A DNA stretch of 64,000 nt, taken from positions 62,001 through 126,000 of the forward strand of contig NZ_JACOMF010000002.1 of NCBI RefSeq assembly GCF_014283215.1, in the 5' to 3' direction. Position numbers and translations under genes: made by a program. Origin of the DNA: Siccirubricoccus deserti (GTDB lineage: Bacteria > Pseudomonadota > Alphaproteobacteria > Acetobacterales > Acetobacteraceae). Numbering within the stretch: position 1 is the stretch's first letter; each line of letters opens with the position of its first letter. Shown here piece after piece: positions 17,060 through 25,596 of this stretch. Under the pieces are notes generated by a model. It was not told the origin of the DNA. It ran no database searches and worked only from the letters and a program-made list of their open reading frames with translations.

Positions 17060-17674
17060 TCATGGCATCTCCCATCCCACCGCGCGCAGCACCATGGCCT
17101 CCAGCACGCCCGCGCCGATGTTCACCCCGAGCAGCTCGACGAAGCCGAACCACACCGCCAGGGTCAGCACCAGCGCCAGCGCCATGTCGCGCACCAGCCG
17201 GCGCGAGCCGAAGGCCGCCGCTACCAGCACGAATTGCACGGAAGCGGCAGCGGAGAAGCCATAGGCGCCGATCAGCGCGAGATTGGCCAGCAGCCCTGCC
17301 ACCAGCAGCGACAGCGCCTTCCAATTGGTCGGCGGCGCGTCCTGCACCTCCTCCAAGGTCCAGGACCAGCCGCCGCGCAGCGCGACATAGGTCAACCCGC
17401 CGCCGAGCAGCAGCAGCCCGGCCGCCACCCCATAGGGCACCGCCCGGGGGCCGACCTGGGCGTAGATCGGCGAGACCGGGATCGACCCCGCCTGCCACAG
17501 CGCCACGCCGCCGAGCACCAGCACGAACAGCCCGACCCAGAGGTCGGGCAGGATGGAGAAGCGCGTTGGAGGAGTCGCGGCGATCACCTCCGGCTGCTGC
17601 GCTTTGCGCGCTGGGCGCGCTGGCTTGTACCGCTGGCCGCGCTGCTTCGACTTACGCTCGACGGGCGTTGTCAC
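17060..17674 (-). CDS. tctB: Tripartite tricarboxylate transporter, small permease TctB
   Basis: 204 residues with four predicted membrane segments (near 45-62, 78-100, 118-138 and 150-185), as expected of TctB. The first 40 residues are unusually basic and Pro-rich ([17 protein letters not shown]) and form a cytoplasmic extension. The start is GTG and shares GTGA with the stop of tctC, indicating coupled translation. TctB families are poorly conserved, so the call rests on topology and on its position between tctC and tctA. Confidence 0.88.
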   Translation of the reverse strand: MTTPVERKSKQRGQRYKPARPARKAQQPEVIAATPPTRFSILPDLWVGLFVLVLGGVALWQAGSIPVSPIYAQVGPRAVPYGVAAGLLLLGGGLTYVALRGGWSWTLEEVQDAPPTNWKALSLLVAGLLANLALIGAYGFSAAASVQFVLVAAAFGSRRLVRDMALALVLTLAVWFGFVELLGVNIGAGVLEAMVLRAVGWEMP

Positions 17675-18645
17675 GCCAGCCCGATCTCCTTCAGCACCGC
17701 CTCGGTCTTGACCTGGTCCTGCGCCAGGAAGGCGGTGAAGGCGTCACCGGTGAGGAAGGCATCCTGCCAATCGCGGGTCTTCAGCATCTCCTGCCAGGCG
17801 GGCAGGGCGTGCAGCTCGATCATCAGCGCCACCAGCTTCTCCCGCGCATCGGGGCGGATGCCGGGAGGCGCGAAGACGCCGCGCCAATTGGTCATCACCA
17901 CATCGACGCCGCTTTCCTTCAGTGTCGGGATGGCGGGGTCGGTACGGGTCTCGCCGGTGGTCGCCAGCGCCCGCATGCGGCCAGCCTTGATCTGCTCGGC
18001 GAATTCCGAAAGCCCGGAGATGCCGGCCTTCACTTGCGCGCCGAGGATCGCCGCCTGGGCCGGCCCGCCGCCGGCGAAGGCGACATAGGAGCCCTCCTTC
18101 GCCGAGCGGCCGAGCGACTTCAGGATCAGCCCGAGGGTGATGTGGTCGGTCCCGCCGGCGCTGCCGCCGGCCACCGCGACGGCGCCCGGATTGGCCCGCA
18201 GCGCATCGAGCAGCCCCTTCAGATCGCGGATGTCGGAGCTGGCCGGCACCACCACCACCCCGGCTTCCTCGGTCAGCCGGGCGATCGGCGTGACATCCTT
18301 GATGCCGACCGGGGTGCGGTTGGTCAGCGTCGCGCCCACCATGATGGAACCTGCCACCATCAGCGCATCCGGCCGGCCGCGGCGCTGGCTGACGAAGCGC
18401 GGCAGCCCTACCGTGCCGCCGGCGCCGCCGACATTCTCGAATTGGAAATTCGCCACCAGCCCGGCCTGCCGCGCCACCTGCTCGATGGCCCGGCCGAGCC
18501 CGTCCCAGCCGCCGCCCGGCCCGGCGGGGATGAACATGTAGAGGCTTCCCAGCCGCGGCTGCGCCGCGGTCTGGGCCCTGGCTTGTGTCAGCCCAGCGGC
18601 AAGGAGGCCGGCGGTCCCGGTCAACAGCGCGCGGCGATCAGGCAT
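17671..18645 (-). CDS. tctC: Tripartite tricarboxylate transporter substrate-binding protein TctC (Bug family)
   Basis: 324 residues from the ATG at 18645, chosen because GGGAGAGGA sits just ahead; an in-frame ATG six codons upstream lies before that site. Signal: MPDRRALLTGTAGLLAAGLTQARAQ, with a possible twin-arginine motif. The Bug fold blocks are visible: LYMFIPAGPGGGWDGLGR, FQFENVGGAGGTVGLPRF, VAGGSAGGTDHITLGLI, and WRGVFAPPGI in the second domain. It delivers a carboxylate ligand to TctAB; the ligand is not identifiable. A 12-bp stem-loop lies just upstream of the ribosome site. Confidence 0.93.
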   Translation of the reverse strand: MPDRRALLTGTAGLLAAGLTQARAQTAAQPRLGSLYMFIPAGPGGGWDGLGRAIEQVARQAGLVANFQFENVGGAGGTVGLPRFVSQRRGRPDALMVAGSIMVGATLTNRTPVGIKDVTPIARLTEEAGVVVVPASSDIRDLKGLLDALRANPGAVAVAGGSAGGTDHITLGLILKSLGRSAKEGSYVAFAGGGPAQAAILGAQVKAGISGLSEFAEQIKAGRMRALATTGETRTDPAIPTLKESGVDVVMTNWRGVFAPPGIRPDAREKLVALMIELHALPAWQEMLKTRDWQDAFLTGDAFTAFLAQDQVKTEAVLKEIGLA

Positions 18646-18670
18646 CCGGATGTCCTCTCCCATACTTAGC

Positions 18671-18699
18671 GGCCGTTGATCGTGGACCGATCAACGGCC
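18671..18699. promoter_or_regulatory. Perfect 12-bp inverted repeat upstream of tctC
   Basis: GGCCGTTGATCG, five-base loop TGGAC, then CGATCAACGGCC. It ends 26 bases before the tctC start and touches the region of its ribosome site. No T tract follows on either strand, so an operator or leader hairpin is more likely than a terminator. Confidence 0.5.
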
Positions 18700-18778
18700 T
18701 CCCTCGATCGCTGCACGGTTTGCTCCGCAAACCTTGGCTACGCGCCACCTGGCACGGCGCCCCTTCAGGCGCTCGGCG

Positions 18779-18793
18779 TGAATGAAACATTCA
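18779..18793. promoter_or_regulatory. AT-rich inverted repeat TGAATG-AAA-CATTCA
   Basis: A perfect six-base inverted repeat with a three-base spacer, standing out in GC-rich surroundings between the SapC-family gene and tctC. It could be an operator for the tct operon; nothing shows which protein binds. Confidence 0.3.
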
Positions 18794-18839
18794 TGCCGCT
18801 GGTATTAGGCCGATTTCTACCCCGCCCTTGGGGCAGGCG

Positions 18840-19601
18840 CTACCGCGCCGCGGCCGGCGTGGCGCCGGCGAGTTCCGGCAGGCCGCCGAGCGAGAGCAGA
18901 TGGGCGTAGATCACCTCCAGCCAGTTCTTCTCGCGCAGCTCCAGCAGCTGTTCGGCCGGCAGCGCCGCCAGCGCCGGGCGATCCACGGCGTAGAAGCCAT
19001 CGATGCGGATCGGCTTGCCGAGCCGCTCGAACTCCACCACCGCCGGCTTCAGCAGGCCTATTTCGGCCAGGCGGGTGGTCATGTTGCGGGTGCGCAGCAT
19101 TGCCTCCTCGACCGATTTGGTGAAGGCGAAGGCGCGCTCCAGCTGCGGCGCCATCTTGCCCTCCGGGGTGAACATCGGCTCGCCGGCCGTCTCGCTCACC
19201 TGCGGCGCGGCAGGGTCGAAGCACAGCGCCAGCTCGTCCGAGCCTTCGGCGACCCGCAGCAGGAAGAAGGGGTAGCGCCGCAGATAGGCCGGGACATAGG
19301 CGCCGATCCGCCAGGCTCCCCCGGCATCGACGTAGTGGTTGGTCTCCGGCGTCAGCCCGGTGAGCGCCACCGGCATGTGCGGCGCCTGGGCGGCGAAGAC
19401 GATGGTCAGGCTGCGGGCGGCGACGCCGAATTCCTCGGCGGTCAGCGGCACCGCGCTGGCGGTACGGGCGAAGCCGAGGCCGACGTCACGCAGCCGCAGC
19501 TTGCCGTGCCGCTCGGCGCTCACGGCTTCGAGGCTGCGATACAGCGGGGGCAGGATCGGCGCGGTGGTGGCGGTGCCGTTCGCGGCGGCGGGCTCGGACA
19601 T
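18840..19601 (-). CDS. SapC family protein
   Basis: 253 residues from the ATG at 19601, which has AGGAGG seven bases upstream; the longer frame to 19694 has no good start site. The sequence matches the SapC family pattern: PPLYRSLEAVSAERHGKL at the start, YVPAYLRRYPFFLL in the middle, ETAGEPMFTPEGK, and GFYAVDRPALAALPAEQLLEL near the end. SapC was named for a Campylobacter S-layer locus; in Alphaproteobacteria and Xanthomonads its genes often accompany cupin-like oxygenase genes and TonB receptors. Here a JmjC/cupin gene lies close by on the opposite strand. The biochemical role is unknown. Confidence 0.88.
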   Translation of the reverse strand: MSEPAAANGTATTAPILPPLYRSLEAVSAERHGKLRLRDVGLGFARTASAVPLTAEEFGVAARSLTIVFAAQAPHMPVALTGLTPETNHYVDAGGAWRIGAYVPAYLRRYPFFLLRVAEGSDELALCFDPAAPQVSETAGEPMFTPEGKMAPQLERAFAFTKSVEEAMLRTRNMTTRLAEIGLLKPAVVEFERLGKPIRIDGFYAVDRPALAALPAEQLLELREKNWLEVIYAHLLSLGGLPELAGATPAAAR

Positions 19602-19756
19602 GCGGGGCCTCCTGATGGATGTGGTTCTGCCCAGGCGGCAACCCTTCCGCAAGGACTCCCGATGATCTTCCACTGAAATGGTGCGGCCTGACATTGCCAG
19701 GCTGTTGCGGAAGCGGATGTTTAACTAATCTTGAACGCGATTCCAGGGGATCGGAT

Positions 19757-20230
19757 ATGGACGAATCGGATCGGCAGACGCGGCTTGGCCGGCGGCTGCT
19801 CGTGCTGCGCGTGGCAACGCTGGGCGCCACCGGCACGGCCGCGGCCTCTGTCACGGCGGAAGCCGCTTCCGGCCTGCCGCAGCCGGGGGCGCCGGGCGGG
19901 ACGGAGCCGGTCCGCACCGACAACGACCCGCATGATGCCGCAGGCCATGGCCGTGGCTATCGTGGCAACTCCGGCCGGACCGACAACGACCCGTCGGACG
20001 GCGTTGGCAGTGGCCGGGGCGGCTATCGGGGCAATACCGGCCGCACCGACAACGACCCGCGCGACGGCGCCGGACAGGGCCGTGGCGGCTATGCCACGCC
20101 ACAGGCCCGCGGCGTGACCGACAACGACCCCTCGGACGGCCCGGGCCGCGGCCGTGGCCATGCGCCGCGCCGCACCGTGACCGACAACGACCCCTCGGAC
20201 GGCGCCGGCCGCGGCCGCGGCTGGCGCTGA
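19757..20230 (+). CDS. Small repeat protein with five TDNDPxDGxGxGRG repeats
   Basis: 157 residues; the ATG at 19757 has AGGGGAT upstream. Residues 1-36 have two arginines followed by a weakly hydrophobic stretch ending in small residues (LLVLRVATLGATGTAAASV), possibly a signal or leader. From residue 54 the chain is five copies of TDNDP-x-D-x2-G-x-GRG, starting at residues 54, 75, 97, 121 and 142, joined by Arg/Gly-rich spacers; the last copy ends the protein in GRGWR. DNDPSDG has the spacing DxDxxDG, reminiscent of calcium-binding loops. It has no globular domain. The next gene, 11 bases on, is a JmjC-type oxygenase, making this a candidate substrate. Confidence 0.75.
   Translation: MDESDRQTRLGRRLLVLRVATLGATGTAAASVTAEAASGLPQPGAPGGTEPVRTDNDPHDAAGHGRGYRGNSGRTDNDPSDGVGSGRGGYRGNTGRTDNDPRDGAGQGRGGYATPQARGVTDNDPSDGPGRGRGHAPRRTVTDNDPSDGAGRGRGWR
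19916..20221 (+). repeat. Five in-gene tandem repeats encoding TDNDP...GRG
   Basis: Units of 63-72 bases (21, 22, 24 and 21 codons between starts). The core ACCGACAACGACCC is nearly identical in each copy while the spacers vary, so selection appears to act on the TDNDP core. Confidence 0.85.
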
Positions 20231-20241
20231 CCGCGCCCGCC

Positions 20242-21417
20242 ATGGCCGATACCCTGGCGGCGACGGCCTGCCGCCTTGCCTTCGGCGAGCTACCGCTGGC
20301 CGAGGTGCTGGCGCTGCGCGAGGACACCCTCTGGCGGCATTTCACCGGGGCCGCGCCGGATCGGTTCCGGCCACTGCTCTCGGTGGCCGACCTCGACGCC
20401 ACCTTGCTCACCGCCGTGGCCCGGGTGCCGCGCATCACCATGGCCGACAGCGCCCGGCCGGGCAGCGCCAGCGTGCCGGACCACGAGTTCAGCCTGCCGA
20501 ACGGCCAGGTCGATCCGTTGCGGCTGTTCGCCCGCTTCGATGCCGGCGCCACCCTCGTCGCCTCCCAGATGCAGGAGGTGCACGCGCCGCTGGCGGCGTT
20601 CTGCCGTGGGCTGGAGATGCTCTTCCTGCACGGGGTGCAGGCCAATGCCTACCTGACCCCGCCCGGCGCCCAGGGCTTCCGCCCCCATTTCGACACGCAT
20701 GACGTGCTGGTGCTGCAGGTGGAGGGCGAGAAGGCCTGGCGGGTCTGGCCCGGCCAGCCGCGGCCCTACCCCACGCCGCAGACACCCTGGCGGAACGACA
20801 TGCTGCCGGAGGGCGAGGCCGTGAGCCTCACCCTGCGCCCCGGCGAGGCGCTCTACCTGCCGCGTGGCACCGTGCACGACGCGAAGGGACAGGAGGCCAG
20901 GGCGTCGCTGCACCTGACCATCGGCTTCCTCGAACCCTGCTGGGCCGATGCGCTGCGGCTGCTGCTCGACCGGCGGGAGGCCGAGGATGCCGCGCTCCGC
21001 GCCCCTTTCCCGAGCTGGCGGCTGGCCGAGCCGGCGGCCATGCCGGCGCTGCTGGCCGGCTTGGCGGCGCGGGTTCAGGCGTTGGCCGATCCCGCAGCGC
21101 TGGACAGCATCGCCCTCGGCCTGCTGGACGGGCTGGCCGAGGCGCGGATGCCGCTGCCCGGCCGCGGCCTGCTGACCCCGCTGCCGGAGGAGGGGGAGGT
21201 GTTGCGGCTGTCCGATGCCATGCTGCACCACGTCGCCGCACTGCCGGACGGCACCGCCTCGCTTCGCTGGGGCGGCGGCAGCCTGGCCCTCGGCGCGCGG
21301 GAGCTGGGGTGGATGGCGGCGCTGGAGACAGGGGCGAGCGCCGCCTCGCTCGGCGAGGGCGGGCTGGCATTCTGTCGCCGGCTGGCGGCGGCCGGGCTGC
21401 TGGTGCGCGAGGGCTGA
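20242..21417 (+). CDS. JmjC/cupin-type 2-oxoglutarate oxygenase (RoxA/YcfD-like)
   Basis: 391 residues. The Fe(II) site is visible as His149-x-Asp151 in GFRPHFDTHDVLVLQVEGEKAWRVW and the distal His212 in LYLPRGTVHDA, with the usual strand order of a double-stranded beta-helix. The block THDVLVLQVEGEKAWRVW is characteristic of the bacterial ribosomal oxygenase group (YcfD/RoxA), which hydroxylates an arginine of ribosomal protein L16. The C-terminal 180 residues form a helical dimerisation/winged-helix part, also as in that group. It starts 11 bases after the repeat-protein gene and is probably co-transcribed, so a dedicated local substrate is possible. L16 is the alternative. Confidence 0.85.
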   Translation: MADTLAATACRLAFGELPLAEVLALREDTLWRHFTGAAPDRFRPLLSVADLDATLLTAVARVPRITMADSARPGSASVPDHEFSLPNGQVDPLRLFARFDAGATLVASQMQEVHAPLAAFCRGLEMLFLHGVQANAYLTPPGAQGFRPHFDTHDVLVLQVEGEKAWRVWPGQPRPYPTPQTPWRNDMLPEGEAVSLTLRPGEALYLPRGTVHDAKGQEARASLHLTIGFLEPCWADALRLLLDRREAEDAALRAPFPSWRLAEPAAMPALLAGLAARVQALADPAALDSIALGLLDGLAEARMPLPGRGLLTPLPEEGEVLRLSDAMLHHVAALPDGTASLRWGGGSLALGARELGWMAALETGASAASLGEGGLAFCRRLAAAGLLVREG

Positions 21418-21642
21418 GCTGGCGAAGCGCGCCACCGATGCCATCGGACCGAAGCCCGAGGCGTCTACTCACGCCGCGGTGTAGGTCGGACGCTTGGTTC
21501 CCAGCGGGGAGCCTGGTCGCTGGCTTCGCCACCTTGATCCATAAATGGGCTTTTCTGCCGCCATTATCCACTTGGCGCAGTCAAGCCTTGCGCCGGGCGG
21601 CGGTCCAGGTCATGCGGAGCCCATGCAACGGCAGGGTGCTCC

Positions 21643-22713
21643 ATGCAGGCGGTGCTGACCGTCGATCTAGGCGCCATTGCGGCGAATTGGGTGATGCTGC
21701 GCGACCGTGCCTCCCCAGGGGCCGTGGCCGGGGTGGTGAAGGCAGATGGCTATGGTCTCGGCGCCGGCCCGGTCGGCCGTGCCCTGCTGGCCGCCGGCTG
21801 CCGGCACTTCTTCGTGGCGCAGCTCGCCGAGGGAATGGCGTTGCGCGCCGCCCTGGGCCCCGGCCCGATGATCGCCGTGCTGGGCGGCTTCGCCCCCGGC
21901 GCCGATGAGGATGCTGCGCTGGTCCCGGTGCTGAACAGCCTGGCGGATGTCGCGGCGCATGCCACGGCGGGCGGCGATGGCCCCGCCATCCTCCACCTCG
22001 ATACCGGCATGGCCCGGCTCGGCCTCGATGCCACGGAGCAGGAGCGGCTGGCGTCGGAGCCGGGGCTGCTCGACCGGCTCGACCTGCGCTTCGTGATGAC
22101 TCATCTGGCCTGCGCCGATGAACCCGACCACCCGCTGAACGCTGCCCAGGCCATGCGCTTCTCCGCCGCCCGGGCGCGGCTGCCGGGCCACGGACCGAAG
22201 GTGCGGGCCAGCCTTGCCAATTCCTCCGGCCTGTTCCTGGGCCCGGCCTTCGCCAGCGACCTGGCGCGGCCGGGCTGCGCGCTCTATGGCATCAACCCGA
22301 CGCCGGGGCGGCCGAACCCGATGCGGCAGGTTGCCACGCTGCACGCGCCGATCCTGCAGATCCGGGAGATCCCGCCCGGTACCACGGTGGGCTACGGCGC
22401 ATCCTGGACCGCCGGCAGGGCTAGCCGGATTGCCACGGTTGCCGCAGGGTATGCGGATGGCTACCTTCGCGCCCTCTCGGGGCGGGGCACCGGCATCCTT
22501 GCCGGGCGGCCGGTCGCGCTGGTCGGACGGGTGTCCATGGATCTCCTCACCTTCGATGTCACCGACGTGCCCGGCGCCATGCCCGGCGACCCGATCCAGC
22601 TGATCGGGCCCGGCAACACGCCGGATGAGGTGGCGGCGCGGGCCGGGACCATCGGCTATGAGATCCTGACCTCGCTCGGCGCCCGCTACCGCCGCGATTA
22701 CGTCGGCGCCTGA
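21643..22713 (+). CDS. alr: Alanine racemase
   Basis: 356 residues. The PLP lysine is Lys33 in VAGVVKADGYGLGA, and the second-domain catalytic tyrosine region is TTVGYGASWTAG. Further family blocks: LHLDTGMARLGLD, LANSSGLFLG, RPGCALYGINP and GRVSMDLLTFDVT. It makes D-alanine for peptidoglycan in the cytoplasm. AGGGTG precedes the ATG. Its stop overlaps the start of the MlaE-like gene by one base, so alr-mlaE-mlaF form an operon. Confidence 0.95.
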   Translation: MQAVLTVDLGAIAANWVMLRDRASPGAVAGVVKADGYGLGAGPVGRALLAAGCRHFFVAQLAEGMALRAALGPGPMIAVLGGFAPGADEDAALVPVLNSLADVAAHATAGGDGPAILHLDTGMARLGLDATEQERLASEPGLLDRLDLRFVMTHLACADEPDHPLNAAQAMRFSAARARLPGHGPKVRASLANSSGLFLGPAFASDLARPGCALYGINPTPGRPNPMRQVATLHAPILQIREIPPGTTVGYGASWTAGRASRIATVAAGYADGYLRALSGRGTGILAGRPVALVGRVSMDLLTFDVTDVPGAMPGDPIQLIGPGNTPDEVAARAGTIGYEILTSLGARYRRDYVGA

Positions 22714-23501
22714 TGGCCGCCATCCTGCTCGACCCCCTCGCGACCATCGGCCGCGCCACGCTCGGCGCCTGCCGGGTGACGGGCAGCGTTGCGCTCTTCG
22801 CGTTGGAGGCGGTCAGCCATCTGATCCGGCCGCCCTTCTACCTGCGGCTGTTCTGGCGCGCCTTCATCGAGATCGCCTGGTTCTCGCTGCCGGTGGTGGC
22901 GCTGACCGCGGTGTTCACCGGCATGGTGCTGGCGCTGCAGAGCTACACCGGCTTCGCCCGCTTCAATGCGCAATCGACGATCGCCAGCGTGGTGGTGATC
23001 TCCCTGGTGCGGGAGCTTGGGCCGGTGCTGGCGTCGCTGATGGTGGCCGGGCGCATCGGCGCCAGCTTCGCCGCCGAGATCGGCACCATGCGCGTCACCG
23101 ACCAGATCGACGCGCTGACGACGCTCTCGACCAACCCGATGAAGTACCTGGTGGCGCCGCGGCTGCTGGCCGCCGTCATCGCCATGCCGCTGCTGGTGCT
23201 GGTGGCGGATATCCTGGGCGTGATGGGCGGCTGGCTGATCGGCACCCTCAAGCTCGGCTTCGTCTCCGCCGCCTACCTGAAGTCGACCTTCGACTACCTG
23301 CAATTCGACGATGTCTTCTCCGGCCTGGTGAAGGCCGCGGTCTTCGGCTTCGTCATCGCGCTGATGGGCACCTGGTGCGGCTACAACAGCCGGGGCGGGG
23401 CGCAGGGCGTGGGCGGGGCGACGACCTCTGCGGTGGTCGCTTCCTCCATCCTGATCCTGGCGCTGGACTACGTGCTGACCGAGATCTTCTTCGCGCGATG
23501 A
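22713..23501 (+). CDS. mlaE: MlaE-like ABC transporter permease
   Basis: 262 residues with five to six hydrophobic segments. The MlaE/TTG2B signature is clear: FTGMVLALQSYTGFARF, SLVRELGPVLASLMVAGRIGASFAAEIGTMRVTDQIDAL, and LGVMGGWLIG. This is the membrane subunit of the retrograde phospholipid (Mla) or related lipid transporter. The ATPase gene follows with a four-base overlap. No mlaD-type substrate-binding gene is adjacent, so the rest of the complex must be encoded elsewhere. Confidence 0.92.
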   Translation: MAAILLDPLATIGRATLGACRVTGSVALFALEAVSHLIRPPFYLRLFWRAFIEIAWFSLPVVALTAVFTGMVLALQSYTGFARFNAQSTIASVVVISLVRELGPVLASLMVAGRIGASFAAEIGTMRVTDQIDALTTLSTNPMKYLVAPRLLAAVIAMPLLVLVADILGVMGGWLIGTLKLGFVSAAYLKSTFDYLQFDDVFSGLVKAAVFGFVIALMGTWCGYNSRGGAQGVGGATTSAVVASSILILALDYVLTEIFFAR

Positions 23502-24313
23502 GGGACACCAGCGCAGAACAGGGGCTTGGTGCGGCGATGGCCGCGGGGGTGCCGAAGATCCGCGTGCGCGGCCTGCGCAAGGCCTTCGGGCCGAAGCAGG
23601 TGCTGGACGGCGTCGACCTCGACGTCGCGGCGGGGCATTCGATGGTGGTGCTCGGCGGCTCCGGCTCCGGCAAGTCGGTGACGATCAAATGCATCATCGG
23701 GCTGATCGATCCGGATGAGGGCAGCATCGAGATCGACGGCGTCGACGTGCTGCGCATGAGCCGGCGCGACCGCGAGGCGATGGGCGACCGCATCGGCATG
23801 CTGTTCCAGAACGGCGCGCTGTTCGACAGCCTGCCGGTCTGGGAGAATGTCTGCTTCAAGCTGCTGGCGCAGAACCGCATCAGTCGCGACAAGGCGCGGG
23901 ACAAGGCGGCCGAGGTGCTGGCGCAGGTCGGGCTCGCGGCCAGCGTCGGCGATCTTTCGCCGGCCGAGCTTTCGGGCGGCATGCAGAAGCGGGTGGCGCT
24001 GGCCCGCGCCATCGCCGCGCAGCCCGACATCATCTTCTTCGACGAGCCGACCACCGGGCTAGACCCGATCATGGGCGCGGTGATCGACGGGCTGATCGTC
24101 GATTGCGTGAAGCGCCTGGGCGCGACGGCGATCTCCATCACCCATGACATGGCGAGCGCCCGGCGCATCGGTGACACCGCGGCGATGATCCACAAGGGCC
24201 GCATCGTCTGGACCGGGCCGGCGCAGAGCCTCGGCCACGCCGGCAACGCGATGGTGGACCAGTTCGCCAACGGGCAGCGCGAAGGACCCATCCAGATGGA
24301 GCTGCGGCGATAG
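23498..24313 (+). CDS. mlaF: MlaF-like ABC transporter ATPase
   Basis: 271 residues. Walker A GGSGSGKS, Q-loop region RIGMLFQNGALFDSLPVWENV, signature ELSGGMQKRVALARAI, Walker B IIFFDEPTTGLDP and the switch His in ITHDM are all intact. The FQNGALFDSL and SGGMQKR blocks are typical of the MlaF group. The ATG at 23498 overlaps the mlaE stop (ATGA); the open frame upstream from 23375 is rejected. It powers phospholipid transport at the inner membrane together with the preceding permease. Confidence 0.93.
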   Translation: MRDTSAEQGLGAAMAAGVPKIRVRGLRKAFGPKQVLDGVDLDVAAGHSMVVLGGSGSGKSVTIKCIIGLIDPDEGSIEIDGVDVLRMSRRDREAMGDRIGMLFQNGALFDSLPVWENVCFKLLAQNRISRDKARDKAAEVLAQVGLAASVGDLSPAELSGGMQKRVALARAIAAQPDIIFFDEPTTGLDPIMGAVIDGLIVDCVKRLGATAISITHDMASARRIGDTAAMIHKGRIVWTGPAQSLGHAGNAMVDQFANGQREGPIQMELRR

Positions 24314-24334
24314 GGCACGCTGGCCCGCGCGGCA

Positions 24335-25321
24335 TCATTGCGCCGACGCCACCTCCAGCACCGCCGGCACACCCAGCGCCGCGAGGAGCGGCGCATGCTG
24401 CTCCTGCTGCCCGGCGATGCTGCGCCCGACCCAGCGATGCACCACCGCCAGGCTGAGCGGCCGCCCGGTCTCGCGCGCGACGAAGATCTCCCGGTTCCGG
24501 GCGAGGCCCTCGCGCGATACGACCTCGGAGGCTTTGCGGCCGGGCTGCTTTTGCATCGCCTCAAGGAAGCTTCGCGCACCGCTCGGCCCGAGGAGATGGA
24601 CGAGGTAGAGGTCGGATGAGGTGGCTCGCCGGCCGAGTGCCCGCTCCAGCCCGGTACGCGCCTGGCTGACCCGCTCTGCCGCCAGCACGGCGGCGAAGCG
24701 TGGCTCGTTGCGCAGTTCCAGGATCCGCCGCCGGTGTCGTGGATTGCGCGTGGAGATGGCGCCGCTCTCCCGGTCGGTCGACAGTTGCGCCGCGCGCCGC
24801 GCCAGCCCGTGCCTTGGGCCGAAGTCCCGCACCACCTCCAGCCAGGTGGCCTCGGTGAACTGCATCAGGCCGCGCGCCGAGGAGCGCGGGTTGCGCGCCC
24901 GCACGTCGAACCGGCTCTCCTGCCAGGCGAGGGCGACCAGCAGCACCGGATCGACGCCGGTCGCGCGGGCCGCGCGGCCGAGCGCCGGCACCAGGTGCCG
25001 GGTGGGATCGCTCGCGGTGGCGGGCTTGCCGCGCGACGGCGCGGCGGCCGGCTTGCGGGTGCGGGCGGGCTTGCCATGCCGCGCCGGGCGGGGCGGCCGT
25101 GCCGTGGCGGCGGTTGCCCTGGCCGGCGGCGCGGCGGCGGCCGGCCGGCGTGACTGGCTGGCGTCGGGCCGCGGCCTGGTGCCGGCCGGCGCCTCCAGCG
25201 GCAGGGCGAACAACGCCACCGCCGCGGCAAGCAGCGGCAGCAGGCGGAAGCGGCCAACGGGCCGCGCGTAGGAAGCCTTGCCACGCCACGGGGAGGCGGC
25301 GCGACCGAGATACGCTCGCAT
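24335..25321 (-). CDS. Lytic transglycosylase SLT-domain protein
   Basis: About 328 residues from the ATG at 25321, which has AAGGGAGA upstream. Residues 20-45 form a signal or anchor segment (FRLLPLLAAAVALFALPLEAP), then comes a roughly 60-residue Ala/Pro/Lys/Arg-rich linker, then the SLT domain: VDPVLLVALAWQESRFD with the catalytic glutamate, SSARGLMQFTEATW, and later YLVHLLGPSGARSFLEAM. It probably cuts peptidoglycan glycan strands in the periplasm. The frame is open to 25594 but the extra 91 residues look non-coding. It converges on mlaF with a 21-base gap. Confidence 0.85.
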   Translation of the reverse strand: MRAYLGRAASPWRGKASYARPVGRFRLLPLLAAAVALFALPLEAPAGTRPRPDASQSRRPAAAAPPARATAATARPPRPARHGKPARTRKPAAAPSRGKPATASDPTRHLVPALGRAARATGVDPVLLVALAWQESRFDVRARNPRSSARGLMQFTEATWLEVVRDFGPRHGLARRAAQLSTDRESGAISTRNPRHRRRILELRNEPRFAAVLAAERVSQARTGLERALGRRATSSDLYLVHLLGPSGARSFLEAMQKQPGRKASEVVSREGLARNREIFVARETGRPLSLAVVHRWVGRSIAGQQEQHAPLLAALGVPAVLEVASAQ

Positions 25322-25596
25322 GGGGGCCGATCTCCCTTGGGGGGTGGGGAGAGCAGGAATGCGAGGCGATACGCCGCCGGGGGTAGGCCGGTTCCGCCGC
25401 GGCCAGGGCGGATGCGCCGCACGGCGGTGCAAAGGACGTCCTGGCGCTGCCGCGGCGTCGCTTTGCCCGGCCATCACCAAATCGGGAAGGCTGGCTGAAT
25501 CCTTCGCCGCCGGGCCACGGCGTGTCGCATCCTCCCGACTGCCGGGCGCGCTCCCGGGCGTGGCCCTGGCCAAGGCCATGTCTGGGAGGAACAAAC
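25322..25596. other. Divergent intergenic region (275 bp)
   Basis: It lies between the transglycosylase and the solute-binding-protein gene and must contain their promoters. No operator, small gene or structured RNA was recognised. Confidence 0.35.
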
